NCBI RefSeq assembly: GCF_932274485.2
Contig: NC_065887.2
Location: 43,605,201 to 43,669,200, forward strand
Length of the DNA stretch: 64,000 nucleotides
Reading direction: 5' to 3'
From: Patella vulgata
Lineage: Eukaryota > Mollusca > Gastropoda > Patellidae
Within the stretch, counting starts at the first letter, position 1. Each line of letters starts with the position of its first letter. The position numbers and the translations under genes were made by a program. Below, piece by piece: positions 1-9,153 of this stretch. Under the pieces are notes generated by a model. The model was not told the DNA's origin. It made no database searches and worked only from the letters and a program-made list of their open reading frames with translations.

Positions 1-127
1 TTTATTAGCCTGTTCAGTGCAGTTGTACGTTAATCCCATACAAATTGATCAGTTGATATCAGATGGCTATCGTGTAACAGATTATAAACATTTGATGATA
101 ACAGACAAGATATATTAGCAGACTTAC

Positions 128-328
128 ATCACAATCTGGATCATTGTTAGTTTTAATAGCTTGGATCCAAGACATGAGAGTACCACGATCCACTGTTTGA
201 AATAAATATTCCGATCCATTAAACGTTGACAGTCGAAACACGTTACGTTTCTTCTTGGCATAATCGTGAGCGATATCAATCAAGCATGACTTAATGGAGA
301 TAGGTTGATCTTCAAAGTTCGGTGTATG
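128..328 (-). CDS. ARHGAP21/23: ARHGAP21/23-like exon 13: C-terminal half of PH domain
   Basis: This 67-codon exon starts in phase 0 after a TTTTTCAG acceptor and ends at a GTAAGT donor. It reads HTPNFEDQPISIKSCLIDIA, then KKKRNVFRLSTFNGSEYLFQ, then MSWIQAIKTNND. This matches the vertebrate ARHGAP21 PH domain ([23 protein letters not shown]..., LFQAEDRDDMLAWIKTIQ) in order and spacing. It holds the late PH strands and the closing helix with its invariant Trp. In the family this PH domain binds Golgi ARF-GTP and phosphoinositides and places the RhoGAP on membranes. The gene continues past coordinate 1, where the RhoGAP domain would be expected. Confidence 0.95.
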
Positions 329-513
329 CTGAAAAAGAGAATGATTAGTATGAGAATCAAAATTGTAAAAGTGATGCAGAAAGAGAAAACCTATATTGGA
401 AAAACAGGAGAAAACCGAGGACCACATAGATAGTGTAAATAATAACACATTTACTATTTAATCATGTAAATGCATGTAGGTTTTGATGGTGCTTCACTGC
501 ATTGTAATACCCC

Positions 514-908
514 AGCTCGTCATACAGGCCTGCAGCTAGTAGTACAGGCCTGCAGCTAGTAGTACAGACCTGCAGCTTGTAGTACAGGCCTGCAGCACGT
601 CTTACAGGCCTGCAGCTAGTAGTACAGACCTGCATTTTGTCGTACAGGCCTGCAGCTTGTCATACAGGCCTGCAGTTCGTAGTACAGACCTGCAGCTTGT
701 AGTACAGGCCTGCAGTTCGTAGTACAGACCTGCATTTTGTCGTACAGGCCTGCAGCTCGTCATACAGGCCTGCAGTTCGTAGTACAGACCTGCAGCTTGT
801 AGTACAGGCCTGCAGCACGTCTTACAGACCTGCAGCTTGTAGTACAGGCCTGCAGCACGTCTTACAGACAGGCCAGCAGCTCATTGTACAGGCCTGCAGC
901 ACGTCGTA
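514..908. repeat. Minisatellite, 20-bp unit, about 19 copies
   Basis: The tandem unit is close to CAGGCCTGCAGCTAGTAGTA. Each unit contains AGGCCT and CTGCAG palindromes. Copies differ at a few positions (agt/cgt, cagctt/catttt), so homogenisation is incomplete. It lies in the intron between exons 13 and 12. Confidence 0.93.
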
Positions 909-1079
909 CAGGCTTAGCTTGAAATGAAAACAAACTCACAAATATTTGGTTATTCTAGTGTGTATCATAATTGGCTGTGTAATCTGAAGAACCCCAAAGC
1001 AAATCTGAACTTCATTGCTCTTTAAAAATAAACATGTCACAAAAGCCTAGCTGTCTGTCAACTATAAATATATACCTAC

Positions 1080-1166
1080 CAATCCTTCTTTTTTATCTTT
1101 ACATAAATATAGGGCGTGACCACGTAAGACAACCCATAATGGTCTCCAAGATCTATCACTAGATTT
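1080..1166 (-). CDS. ARHGAP21/23: ARHGAP21/23-like exon 12: PH domain beta strands
   Basis: This 29-codon phase-0 exon has a TTACAG acceptor and a GTAGGT donor. It encodes KSSDRSWRPLWVVLRGHALY followed by LCKDKKEGL. The W-x-x-x-WVVLRG-x-x-LYLxKD pattern is the PH strand 2-3 signature and matches ARHGAP21 ([23 protein letters not shown]). It joins exon 11 and exon 13 with no phase conflict. The cysteine in LYLCKD replaces the tyrosine usual in vertebrates, a mild change. Confidence 0.94.
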
Positions 1167-1358
1167 CTGTAATAAAATATATAGTTACATATAGTCAAAC
1201 AGGTATATTTCATTAATTACACAACTCCATACTATATCTCCCATAGCAACTATTGATGTTTTACACAACTTCAGACTATATCTCCCATAGTAACTACCTT
1301 TCTCTGTCATCATGATTGTTTGATTGTCTATATGCGAGTAGAATCATAAATAATTTAC

Positions 1359-1472
1359 CTTGCCATCTGTTACTGCAGTTTTACACAATAATGACCCCTC
1401 CTTTGTCACATGGGGTAGTGGACTTTCAGGTGCGTTAGGTTGGGGTTCTGTTGCTTCTAGTATACTTGGAGT
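1359..1472 (-). CDS. ARHGAP21/23: ARHGAP21/23-like exon 11: linker and PH strand 1
   Basis: This 38-codon exon, phase 0 at both ends, has a TTTACAG acceptor and a GTAAAT donor. It reads TPSILEATEPQPNAPESPL and then PHVTKEGSLLCKTAVTDGK. KEGSLLCKTAVTDGK opens the PH domain, like KEGWLHFRPLVTDKGKRVG in ARHGAP21, although the usual Trp after KEG is Ser here. The Pro/Glu-rich first half is a linker. Confidence 0.92.
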
Positions 1473-2140
1473 CTGTAAATATTACAATTAGTCATATATA
1501 ATAACAAACTAATTATCTATATAAAACCTTCTTTACTCTACTCATCTAAATTCTTATAAATAATCAATCAGATTGAAACAAATCGTAGATTATTACAATA
1601 TCTATTTGTCACAAAATTTGAAACTTATTCTTTTTGTAGTAAAAATATATAAACATTTACAAATATACGGAAATATGGCAAATTTCTAAATTTTTGTTTG
1701 ATGACTAGAAGATCTGGTGAGAAATGAGAAGAATAGAAAGGAATTGATGCTGAGATTTGGTGCAACTGAACGAACTCTGATATAAAATAAAGAAAATATT
1801 GCAAGGTCATGCTACTGTGAAAGATGAGATAGTCCATCATAGATCTCTACAAACAAACAATGAAATATGTATTAATAAAAAATATCACTGCTCCCCTCAA
1901 TTATAATTCTACGCTCAGTTTAAAAAAAATTACTAGTTTTATTCCAAATACCAAACAAGAGATATAACTACTGCCATACTAGTAATTACAACATAAAATG
2001 GTCTAAATCAACTCAGATTTACAGTACTAATGGATTGCTTGTCAATTAACATTTAGACATAAATTTATTAATTAAGCTAAAGTAGGGATTGTTTCATTAA
2101 GCTAATTAAAGTAGGGATTTTACCTTCACCCCTTCACCAA

Positions 2141-2350
2141 TAATCCTTTCCGCTTCCACTCCCCTACCAACCTCTCCCCAAATCTAATAAGTTTATGAAT
2201 TTTAAATCGCTCAATCCTTTCCCCTTCCACCCCACACCAACCTCTCCCTAAATCCAATAAGTTTATGAATTTAAATTGCTCAATCCTTTCCTCTTCCACC
2301 CCACACCTCCACAAATCCAATAAGTTTATGAATTTTAAATGTTTCAATGT
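2141..2350. repeat. Tandem repeat, about 60-70 bp unit, 3 copies
   Basis: Three successive copies contain CAATCCTTTCC..TTCCACCCC and ATAAGTTTATGAATTTTAAAT. Unit length drops towards the right through small internal losses. It is intronic, between exon 11 and the candidate micro-exon. Confidence 0.88.
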
Positions 2351-2500
2351 CATCACCCCTACCTCCCTCCCTTGATGTTTTGAACAAAGTGTGTCAGTTT
2401 AATTAGCAATTGAACAGACAAGAAGATTTAATACAAACAAGAAGCTAAAAACAAACAGAACACGACTAAACAACAAACAATAATATATACATGTACAAAC

Positions 2501-2515
2501 CTCCGCTTCCTCTTT
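2501..2515 (-). CDS. ARHGAP21/23: Candidate 15-nt micro-exon (KEEAE)
   Basis: On the minus strand a pyrimidine-rich stretch leads to ACTATTAAAG, then AAAGAGGAAGCGGAG, then GTTTGT. This would add Lys-Glu-Glu-Ala-Glu in phase 0 between exon 9 (ending NFFGEK) and exon 11 (starting TPSIL). The flanking exons also join in frame without it, so it would be a cassette at most. The support is splice-site shape and phase only. Transcript reads would decide. Confidence 0.35.
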
Positions 2516-2810
2516 CTTTAATAGTAGGAAAAAAAATAATAATAAAAAAAGGTGAAAAAATGTCTACTTCAAAATAGGGCGATTGCCAGGATTTTGAACA
2601 AAGTGAGGACCGACAGTTTGTTACTCATGTAAAATTCTAGAGTTCCTGGGTTTGATGCCAGTGTTGGATAAAAAGGTCCTCTGTAATTCACAGTCTTCTT
2701 TCCCAGTGTCAATAGTGTAGGACACAGGGTCTTGCATGAAGAAGTGTCCAGTCCTTTGGATTGGACACAAAAACTGACAGCCAGGTCAAGATCCCATCTT
2801 AAAGGAAACT

Positions 2811-3128
2811 AAACTTTAAACTGGTGTCACCTCCAGACTTTAAACTGGTGTCACCTCCAGACTTTTAACTGGTGTCCACCGCCAGACTTTTAACTGGTGT
2901 CCACCGCCAGACTTTAAACTGGTGTCACACCTTCAGACTTTAAACTGGTGTCACCTCCAGACTTTAAACTGGTGTCACAACTTCAGACTGGTGTCACGAC
3001 TTCAGACTTTAACTGGTGTCACGACTTCAGACTTTAAACTGGTGTCCCCTCCAGACTTTAAACTGGTGTCACGACTACAGACATTAAACTGGTGTCACAC
3101 CTCCAGACATTTAACTGGTGTCACTTCC
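2811..3128. repeat. Minisatellite, about 22-24 bp unit, about 13 copies
   Basis: The unit is close to CCAGACTTTAAACTGGTGTC with a variable 2-5 base spacer (acc, acgactt, caccgc). AAACTGG repeats throughout. An open frame across it is a by-product of the repeat and not a gene. Confidence 0.92.
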
Positions 3129-3238
3129 AGAAAGAATCAAATAATATTCAGAATATAAATTACAGATCACCCCTAGAAAAAATATAAAGATAGCTAAACA
3201 ATTGATAAATATTTGATCATAAACTAAATTGTCTTTAC

Positions 3239-3299
3239 CTTTTCTCCAAAGAAATTCTTTAATTTTTTCAGATTGGTCTGATTTCTGTTAGGTGGTGTT
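3239..3299 (-). CDS. ARHGAP21/23: ARHGAP21/23-like exon 9
   Basis: This 61-nt exon enters after two bases of a split codon (CA|A) and leaves in phase 0. It encodes (Q)TPPNRNQTNLKKLKNFFGEK between a TTTTCTAG acceptor and a GTAAAG donor. Basic LKKLKNFFGEK is a short amphipathic stretch before the PH domain, where the family has a Lys-rich linker. Phase match on both sides is the main support. Confidence 0.87.
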
Positions 3300-3375
3300 C
3301 TAGAAAACAAGAAAATACCAGAGAATTAATTTATACACAATACTTGGTTTTCAATATTCGTACTTCTACCATATT

Positions 3376-4669
3376 CAGGCCACGAAATTTCACGCGAATG
3401 ATACCAATCGGTTACGTGCAGTTGTGCCAGCTCAAAAACACGCGACCGATTTATTGGTTAAGCAAATTGAAATATCGGTTACGTTAACAAATTACATTAA
3501 CAGACTTATTCACATTTGATCAATTTCTATACAGGATGACTTGTGACACAGGTCTAAATTATTTGTATTATAGCACAAATCCATTCATTCATTCTTGGCA
3601 TTTCATTTCTCCGTCTTACCGGTACTTTGACAGATCACATATTTTGACACCACGTAGGCTATTGACCAGTTGAATGCAGGTTGATTTAAAAATGCCCCTC
3701 ACCCCTAATTCGATTTAAATGATTAGTTATGCCATAAATATTTGAAAGCTTACCTTTGGATTTTTAAACACAAAATTAGAAATGAGTTTGACTATTTAAC
3801 ATGTCGGCTATATTTCCAAAGAATTCATTACACGTGTTCCTTTCGGTTTTCACTATAGCTATGCTGTAGTACCAATGACCCGTATGTATGTCGTCAACTT
3901 TGACCCCCTCCCCGGCATTGCTCGACCGATAATGTAAACCATTCTACTGTCCTGTCTATTTTAATATTATTTCATGACATCAAACTATTCTGTTTCCTTT
4001 TGAGACTTTGTGTATAGAGTGCCAAGGTTTATAAATACTGTTTGTCAATCAGTCGCTACCTATGAGTGAGGCTATCTCATGCTATGTGCTTGGATGAATG
4101 ATTGCAAGTGACAAGTGTAATATGAAGTACACATAGTCTTCAGTGACCGAAAACAATGCGGTAGCTACCATTCCTGGTTTTTTAAGGTCAGATATGATAT
4201 AAAAACGAAAACCCATTAGTAATTTTTGGAACCGATTCCCCTCTGCAATCGAACCATGAGCACTTAACTGAGTAGCTATTTACTTACATCAGCCACTTGA
4301 TGTTTGAAAAAGCCGATTGATAAAAGAATTATTAAAATGTAGGGATTCAGTGAAGTGGAACATTTTTTTCTAATGTTTTATTGTTTAAATGGGACCACCG
4401 TGGGATTAAAGTCATAAACACTTAACCTCAAAATATAATATTAAATATAAAAGAATATAAATTAGTCAAGTTATTCCTTTAAAAAATACATTCACTGCAA
4501 GTGGAAATGAATAATAGCACCATTTAAATCTGGATAAAACATGAAAACAGCGCAATCATTTTATGTAACCAATTGGTCACGCAATGGTCATCTGGGTTAA
4601 CCAAAGAAAATGGTTACGCAGAGCATAAACCCGCAACCATTTTTCTGGTTACGCCAATTTCGTGGCCTG
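3376..4669. mobile_element. 1.3 kb non-autonomous DNA transposon with terminal inverted repeats
   Basis: The left end CAGGCCACGAAATT is the reverse complement of the right end AATTTCGTGGCCTG. Both are flanked by ATATT, giving a 5-bp target duplication. Subterminal GGTTACG(C/T) motifs recur at both ends (about 3409, 3476, 4610, 4648), as transposase-binding repeats often do. No transposase frame is visible. CAGG termini with subterminal repeats suggest a hAT-like element, but a 5-bp duplication is unusual for hAT, so the superfamily is open. It sits just upstream of exon 9 in the intron. Confidence 0.78.
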
Positions 4670-4680
4670 ATATTGTTCAA

Positions 4681-4865
4681 CCATCTTATTAGTCTGCCCT
4701 TGTCAAGGGACAATGTATAGTCACTCAGACATGTACACATTGGCCTGCACATAAAAGAATCCTTGGCAGTTGTAATTTGATACAAGGGTAGCGCCACTGT
4801 CCGGGCAAGATTAGCCCAGTCAGAGCAGAACAGTAGGATGTTAAACCCATTTCATTTCATTTCTT
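4681..4865 (+). repeat. SINE-B copy (ATTTC-tailed tRNA-derived family), 5' truncated
   Basis: It contains 'gtacacattggcctgcacataaaagaatcc', the phrase 'gcgccactgtccgggcaagatt', then 'gagcagaacagtaggatgtt' and a CATTTCATTTCATTTC tail. These blocks recur in the same order at 37665-37940, 47455-47650 and 61185-61440. The tRNA-like head is missing here. Confidence 0.8.
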
Positions 4866-5228
4866 ATTAGTCCACATAACATTATATTTGAATGAAGTAT
4901 TTATCCTACTTTTCTGCAGCAACTGGGCTAATGAAGATGGAAATATGCCATGCTGAATCAGTGACAAACAAAGGAAAACCAAGCTGGTCAATTTCAAGGA
5001 ACATTTACAAGGAACATCTTAGGCCTGTTCCTCAAACCCTTTCAATTTCTGAATAAAATATTGTTTGAAAAACAAAAAAAAAAAAAAAATGGGGGTATCG
5101 AACTCAGTTCCTTACTCACATAGACAATCTTATTCCCAAAACATTATCCCCTTGCAAAGTATGGCACCAGTATTTAAGGCCGGACAAAAATCAATTATTA
5201 CGAGGGAGGTTTTAATGTTTTATATATT

Positions 5229-5390
5229 TATTTAATCAGGCTTTTAACTGACTCTGTATACAATCGTTAACATGTCCATAATCTTGTTGTTTATTTATGA
5301 TTACATTGTTACTTTGTAAAGTGCCCCTGAACATGTTATATGAAAGGGCGCACTATAAATAAGCTATAATAATAATAATAATAATATAGT
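5229..5390 (+). mobile_element. LINE 3' end fragment (CR1/L2-like), AAT-repeat tail
   Basis: 'atttatttaatcaggcttttaactgactct' through 'gaacatgttatatgaaaggg' to (AAT)n matches the 3' end of the LINE at 56855-57597 nearly base for base. It is a severely 5'-truncated copy of the same family. Confidence 0.82.
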
Positions 5391-5616
5391 TACCTCCCTT
5401 TAACATGAGAATTATGAACGAAGCGGTAATCAGTTACGATGTTTTTATTTTTAAAATATAAACCTGTCACGTTTACCTTTTTAATGACGCTGAAGTAACT
5501 TGGGACAAATGGCTGATATTGTTCGATTGTTTTAAAACATGTTGGGACAAATGGCTGACATTGTTCGACTGTTTTAGCACATGTTGGGACAAATAAACCT
5601 GTGAAATATAACTTAC

Positions 5617-5755
5617 TGTTGATCTTCATCTGTTGGACACGGTAAAAATGTTTTCTCTATAGATTGATTCTGATTTAAATTTGATCTATCTTTAGCTGTA
5701 GCCATTAAATACGAGGTTCTACGATGTAATTTTAACATTTCTTCTTCCGAAGATG
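5617..5755 (-). CDS. ARHGAP21/23: ARHGAP21/23-like exon 8
   Basis: This 139-nt exon enters in phase 1 and leaves with two bases. It has a TTTTCAG acceptor and a GTAAGT donor. It reads ASSEEEMLKLHRRTSYLMAT, then AKDRSNLNQNQSIEKTFLP, then CPTDEDQ. RRTSYLMA echoes RKTSYLSAV at the end of exon 5 and the RHQSYILAV of vertebrate ARHGAP21. It may be a repeated basic/Ser site of the kind used by basophilic kinases and 14-3-3 proteins (inference). Confidence 0.88.
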
Positions 5756-6357
5756 CTGAAAATATAATATATACGTTATATATAACTTTTATAGTAAGTG
5801 CAGGGCACTTGCACCACACACAATTACACAAAATAAATTTACACACGAGACACAATATGCAGAAATCACAATCAAACGTACATATCAACTTAAGTGAATG
5901 GATCTGGGGGCTAACCGTAAGCGTCGACTGCACTGTACAGTCCCTGGCCTGTAGTCATACAGACTTCACTCAAAAATGAAACTAACAAACAATAAGGAGC
6001 AATATTTCTCAAAACGTTGTAGAATACTAGTATGAGTCATGATCTGCTATATGCCACATTGAAGGAAAAATATCTATATCGGTGAAACGTAGTAAAAAAC
6101 CAAGTATGTAGTACCAAAGTGAGTTTCATTATAAGTGGTCGAAAGAATTGAGGTGTATTAATTACAAAGTTTGGGTATAAGTCTTATCTTATTCAAGAAA
6201 GAAATAGTTACTTTATTGTTTCATATTGTTAAAAATCATAATGCCTGTTCATAGAATAATTATATAGCATGACATCTGGTAGGTTACTATAAATTGACAG
6301 GTATTTTACCACTTCAAAGCTAAATTTGTCCATTTTGTCGAATACCTGTATGAAGAT

Positions 6358-6550
6358 AGGTAACATCCACTTAACACAAACTAGATTATTTCGGGACTGA
6401 CATGGTTCAATTTTATTTCAATCAATCACTTGTGCATTTGGTTCTTTAGCTGTGGGAGGAAACGGAGAACCAGGAGATAATCCATGAGGCTGGACAGGCG
6501 ACTCTACTATAAGCGGGGAATCGAAACCACTTTTCAACCAACCCATCCGA
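6358..6550 (-). repeat. SINE-A copy (GAGA-tailed tRNA-derived family)
   Basis: 'cacttaacacaaactaga', 'caattttatttcaat', 'gtgggaggaaacggagaacc' and 'ggacaggcgactcta' match the SINE-A body seen complete at 47110-47368. The copy is diverged and its tRNA-like head is weak. Confidence 0.8.
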
Positions 6551-6715
6551 TTGATAGAATTAAGTCATTTGACTAGCCACATCCAGTTTCTAAATTCAGG
6601 AAAATCAAATCCAATAAATGAATGTTATGAAAATATTGTTCATTTTAACAGGTATACAACAGTTAACGAACCTGCTTTATTATCAACATATTTATTCACA
6701 CAACAGTTGACTAAC

Positions 6716-6850
6716 CTGCATTCTTTTTCCTGATTTTAACGGGATCATTGAGAATGGTGGTATCCATAGATGAAGATGGGAAACTGGCACTTTGTGATGG
6801 CATACTGTCCACACGGGATATAACAACACTTCCATCACTGGACGATAAAA
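6716..6850 (-). CDS. ARHGAP21/23: ARHGAP21/23-like exon 7
   Basis: This 45-codon exon enters and leaves in phase 1. It reads VLSSSDGSVVISRVDSMPSQ, then SASFPSSSMDTTILNDPVKI, then RKKNA. It has a CTTGTAG acceptor and a GTTAGT donor. It is Ser-rich with no known fold, part of the disordered linker. The first bases of this exon and its acceptor are repeated in tandem in the intron just upstream, at a 51-bp period, so a second in-frame acceptor exists (see findings). Confidence 0.88.
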
Positions 6851-6964
6851 CTACAAGATAAATAAAATACAGTATAACACTTTCATCACTGGACGATAAA
6901 ACTACAAGATAAATAACATATAGTATAACACTTCCATCACTGGACGATAAAGATACAAGATATT
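6826..6964. repeat. 51-bp tandem repeat spanning the exon 7 acceptor
   Basis: 'cactggacgataaaactaca' recurs with its last common blocks starting at 6841, 6892 and 6943, a spacing of exactly 51 bp. Copies 1 and 2 keep the CTTGTAG acceptor on the minus strand. Copy 3 has lost the AG. The period is divisible by three. Confidence 0.92.
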
Positions 6965-7298
6965 AACAACAATGGAATGGTTTCATTGCAGGATAACAAT
7001 CAATATTCAAAATTCCATATCACTTAAATAAAACTTTAGATATTCTAGATTTTAAAGCCAGACAAATGTTTGGAGCAGAGACGTACTTGAGAATTAGTTT
7101 CAGTGGATTATTTCCTGGTTGAAATACTTCAACTTGTAAGTTGATCACAAATCACAAATAAACTAACAATATCAACAGTAAAAACAAAATTAACTATCCG
7201 ATTAAAGTCACCATGAAGGATGTATCCATCAAAACTATTCCAAGTGAAAACACAGAATTGTATCTAGAAGCTTTACAAAAAGTTAAAGATGTATTATG

Positions 7299-7675
7299 TT
7301 AAACATACATTATGCAAGAGCTAAATCTGCCTATTGCAGGTCTTTCTTTAGGCCTGAAATATTATCTAAATTATTAATTAGACATTAATTAACCTATCCA
7401 GACCATAATCAACTCTAGATGGCATCGCTAGCCTGCGATATTTACTGGATTAGGATCCGATCTGCTGATGGATAACGGATAATCGAGATTATGTATTTTA
7501 TCGTACCGACTTTAGTAATAATGATCGAGGGTAGGAACAAAATTCAATCGCTAAATTCTTGGTTCAGAGTGGATCAATTGAAATTTTCAGCAAATTCCCT
7601 TTACATTATCTAGTTTTTAACTATTATAGTGAGAACTGCCAGCTCTTTATCTAATCGCCCATAATGTATTTTTAA
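7299..7675 (-). mobile_element. TTAA-ended MITE, full-length copy
   Basis: The ends are 'ttaaacatacattatg' and 'cataatgtatttttaa', imperfect inverted repeats of the family end TTAAAGATACATTATG. The interior has 'ggcatcgctagcctgcgat' and 'aaactattatagtgagaac-like' blocks shared with 35614-36021 in the opposite orientation. No coding frame is present. Confidence 0.82.
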
Positions 7676-7679
7676 TTGT

Positions 7680-8005
7680 TATGTCACAGCTAAATCTTAA
7701 TTCTTAAATTATTATTTAAATATTTATTATCATGAAAAGCCCATAATTAACTCTCCATGCCATCAGATGCCATCTGATTTAAAGCAGATAAAATAAATAA
7801 TTGAGACTTGAGTCTTGATTGTCAAGTACCATTGCTACGATAATCTATGCTACATTTTGTTCAGATTTCAAACACTTATAACTTTGCACAGAATAAAGTA
7901 ATTTGACTGAAATTTTTAATATATTATCTATTTTTTAAAACTATTATAGCAAGAATGTTCAGCTTTTTATCTCCATCTTACATAATGTAATGCAACTTTA
8001 AAACA
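7680..8005 (-). mobile_element. Degenerate TTAA-type MITE copy
   Basis: 'atgccatcagatgccatctga', 'aaaactattatagcaagaatgttcagc' and 'cttacataatgta' align with the MITE at 23475-23885. It lies directly next to the copy at 7299-7675, forming a tandem pair. Confidence 0.6.
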
Positions 8006-8112
8006 TTTCTTAACGCCTTGCATGAGTTCATTTTTTTTTGCCAAATTGCTGAAACTAATTATTTTCCTCCGTTACTATAATGATGATTTACTAAGAATAA
8101 GATATAACTGAC

Positions 8113-8157
8113 CTGAACTAAGAGCTCCAGGACTTTCTGGGGATCCATCTTCTTGAT
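8113..8157 (-). CDS. ARHGAP21/23: ARHGAP21/23-like exon 6
   Basis: This 45-nt exon is phase 1 in and out. It has a TTTTTACAG acceptor and a GTCAGT donor, and reads (Y)QEDGSPESPGALSS. It is acidic and Ser/Pro-rich linker. Being a multiple of three it could be skipped without a frame change. It is the first exon whose entry phase fits the candidate internal first exon at 15546-15591. Confidence 0.85.
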
Positions 8158-8219
8158 CTGTAAAAATAAAAACAATTGTCACAAAATTAACGTCACTTGA
8201 ACAGAATTAAGACTTAAGC

Positions 8220-9017
8220 AGGCCTGTGTCAACTTTTCAACTGGGAGAAATTGATTTCACCTAGTTGATAAAATCAAATCAGGGCAATTGAGACCAACTG
8301 AATTGGGAGCATTTATGTTGACTAGAAAATGATAACGATTACACTTAACATGTGACTGTTAATTTTTTTATCAGGTGATCAACAAAATGGTTAACCTAGC
8401 TGAAAAGTGTACCAATTTTCTCCTATATGGTATCAATGTATGTATATCTGGTATCATCAGAATGTAAGTCTGCCGGGTTTCTGGTGGTGGGTGTGGTATT
8501 CCACGCCCAAAATGCCATGCCCCCCAACTGTCTGGCAGTGGTCATTCATGATTCCTGTGGTGGTACTGAACAACTCCAAAGCTGTTTTGGGTGGTACAGA
8601 TTTCAGCTAATCTAGCCTAGCTGTGGACTGGAAATTAGATAACTCTTGTCAGGGATACTCTACCACTACAAATGTCTGACAATTACATAGCTCTGTCGTG
8701 GTAACCCACCACTAGAAATGTCTGTTAGAGTGTTTTTGTAATACCTAAAGATGTAAAGTACACTGCTGTACGATTTTCATGTGGTACACTTTTGTGCTAA
8801 TTTAGCCTAGTTGGGGTGCATGGCATTTTGGGCGTGGAATACCACACCCACCACCGGAAAAAGGCAGACTTACATTCTGATGATACCAGATATACATGCA
8901 TTGAAAACATAAGGAAAAAATTGGTAGACTTTTCAGCTAGGTTAACCCCCTGGTCTCCCAGTCTATAGAGGATGCATCCTAAAGGCACGGTCAATACTTG
9001 AAAAGTTGATGCCTTCG
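8220..9017. mobile_element. Foldback-type element with about 135-bp inverted arms
   Basis: The left arm (8391-8525) and right arm (8812-8945) are near-perfect reverse complements. Both carry CTAGCTGAAAAGT, 'ctggtatcatcagaatgtaa' and 'ggtggtgggtgtggtattcc'. 'tcaacttttcaa' near 8230 has an inverted partner near 9003, suggesting the outer termini. The transcript of this intron could form a long hairpin. No transposase is present. Open frames inside are fortuitous. Confidence 0.75.
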
Positions 9018-9153
9018 TAAGCTTTCATTTTGGTCAATGTTTTACACTGGTCAAGTTTTACTTCTATCTTATTTCTATGTTGTGTTTGGAATTTGTTCAG
9101 ACCCTCACAAATCTACGCAAATTGTATCAATAATATAGAATTGTTTTACTTAC

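Noticed and set aside
4985-5130. Poly-A run after 'ctgaataaaatattgtttg', resembling a retroposed sequence end
   Set aside because: A similar block occurs within the LINE at about 57165-57200, but I could not define a head or target duplication, so I do not call an element.
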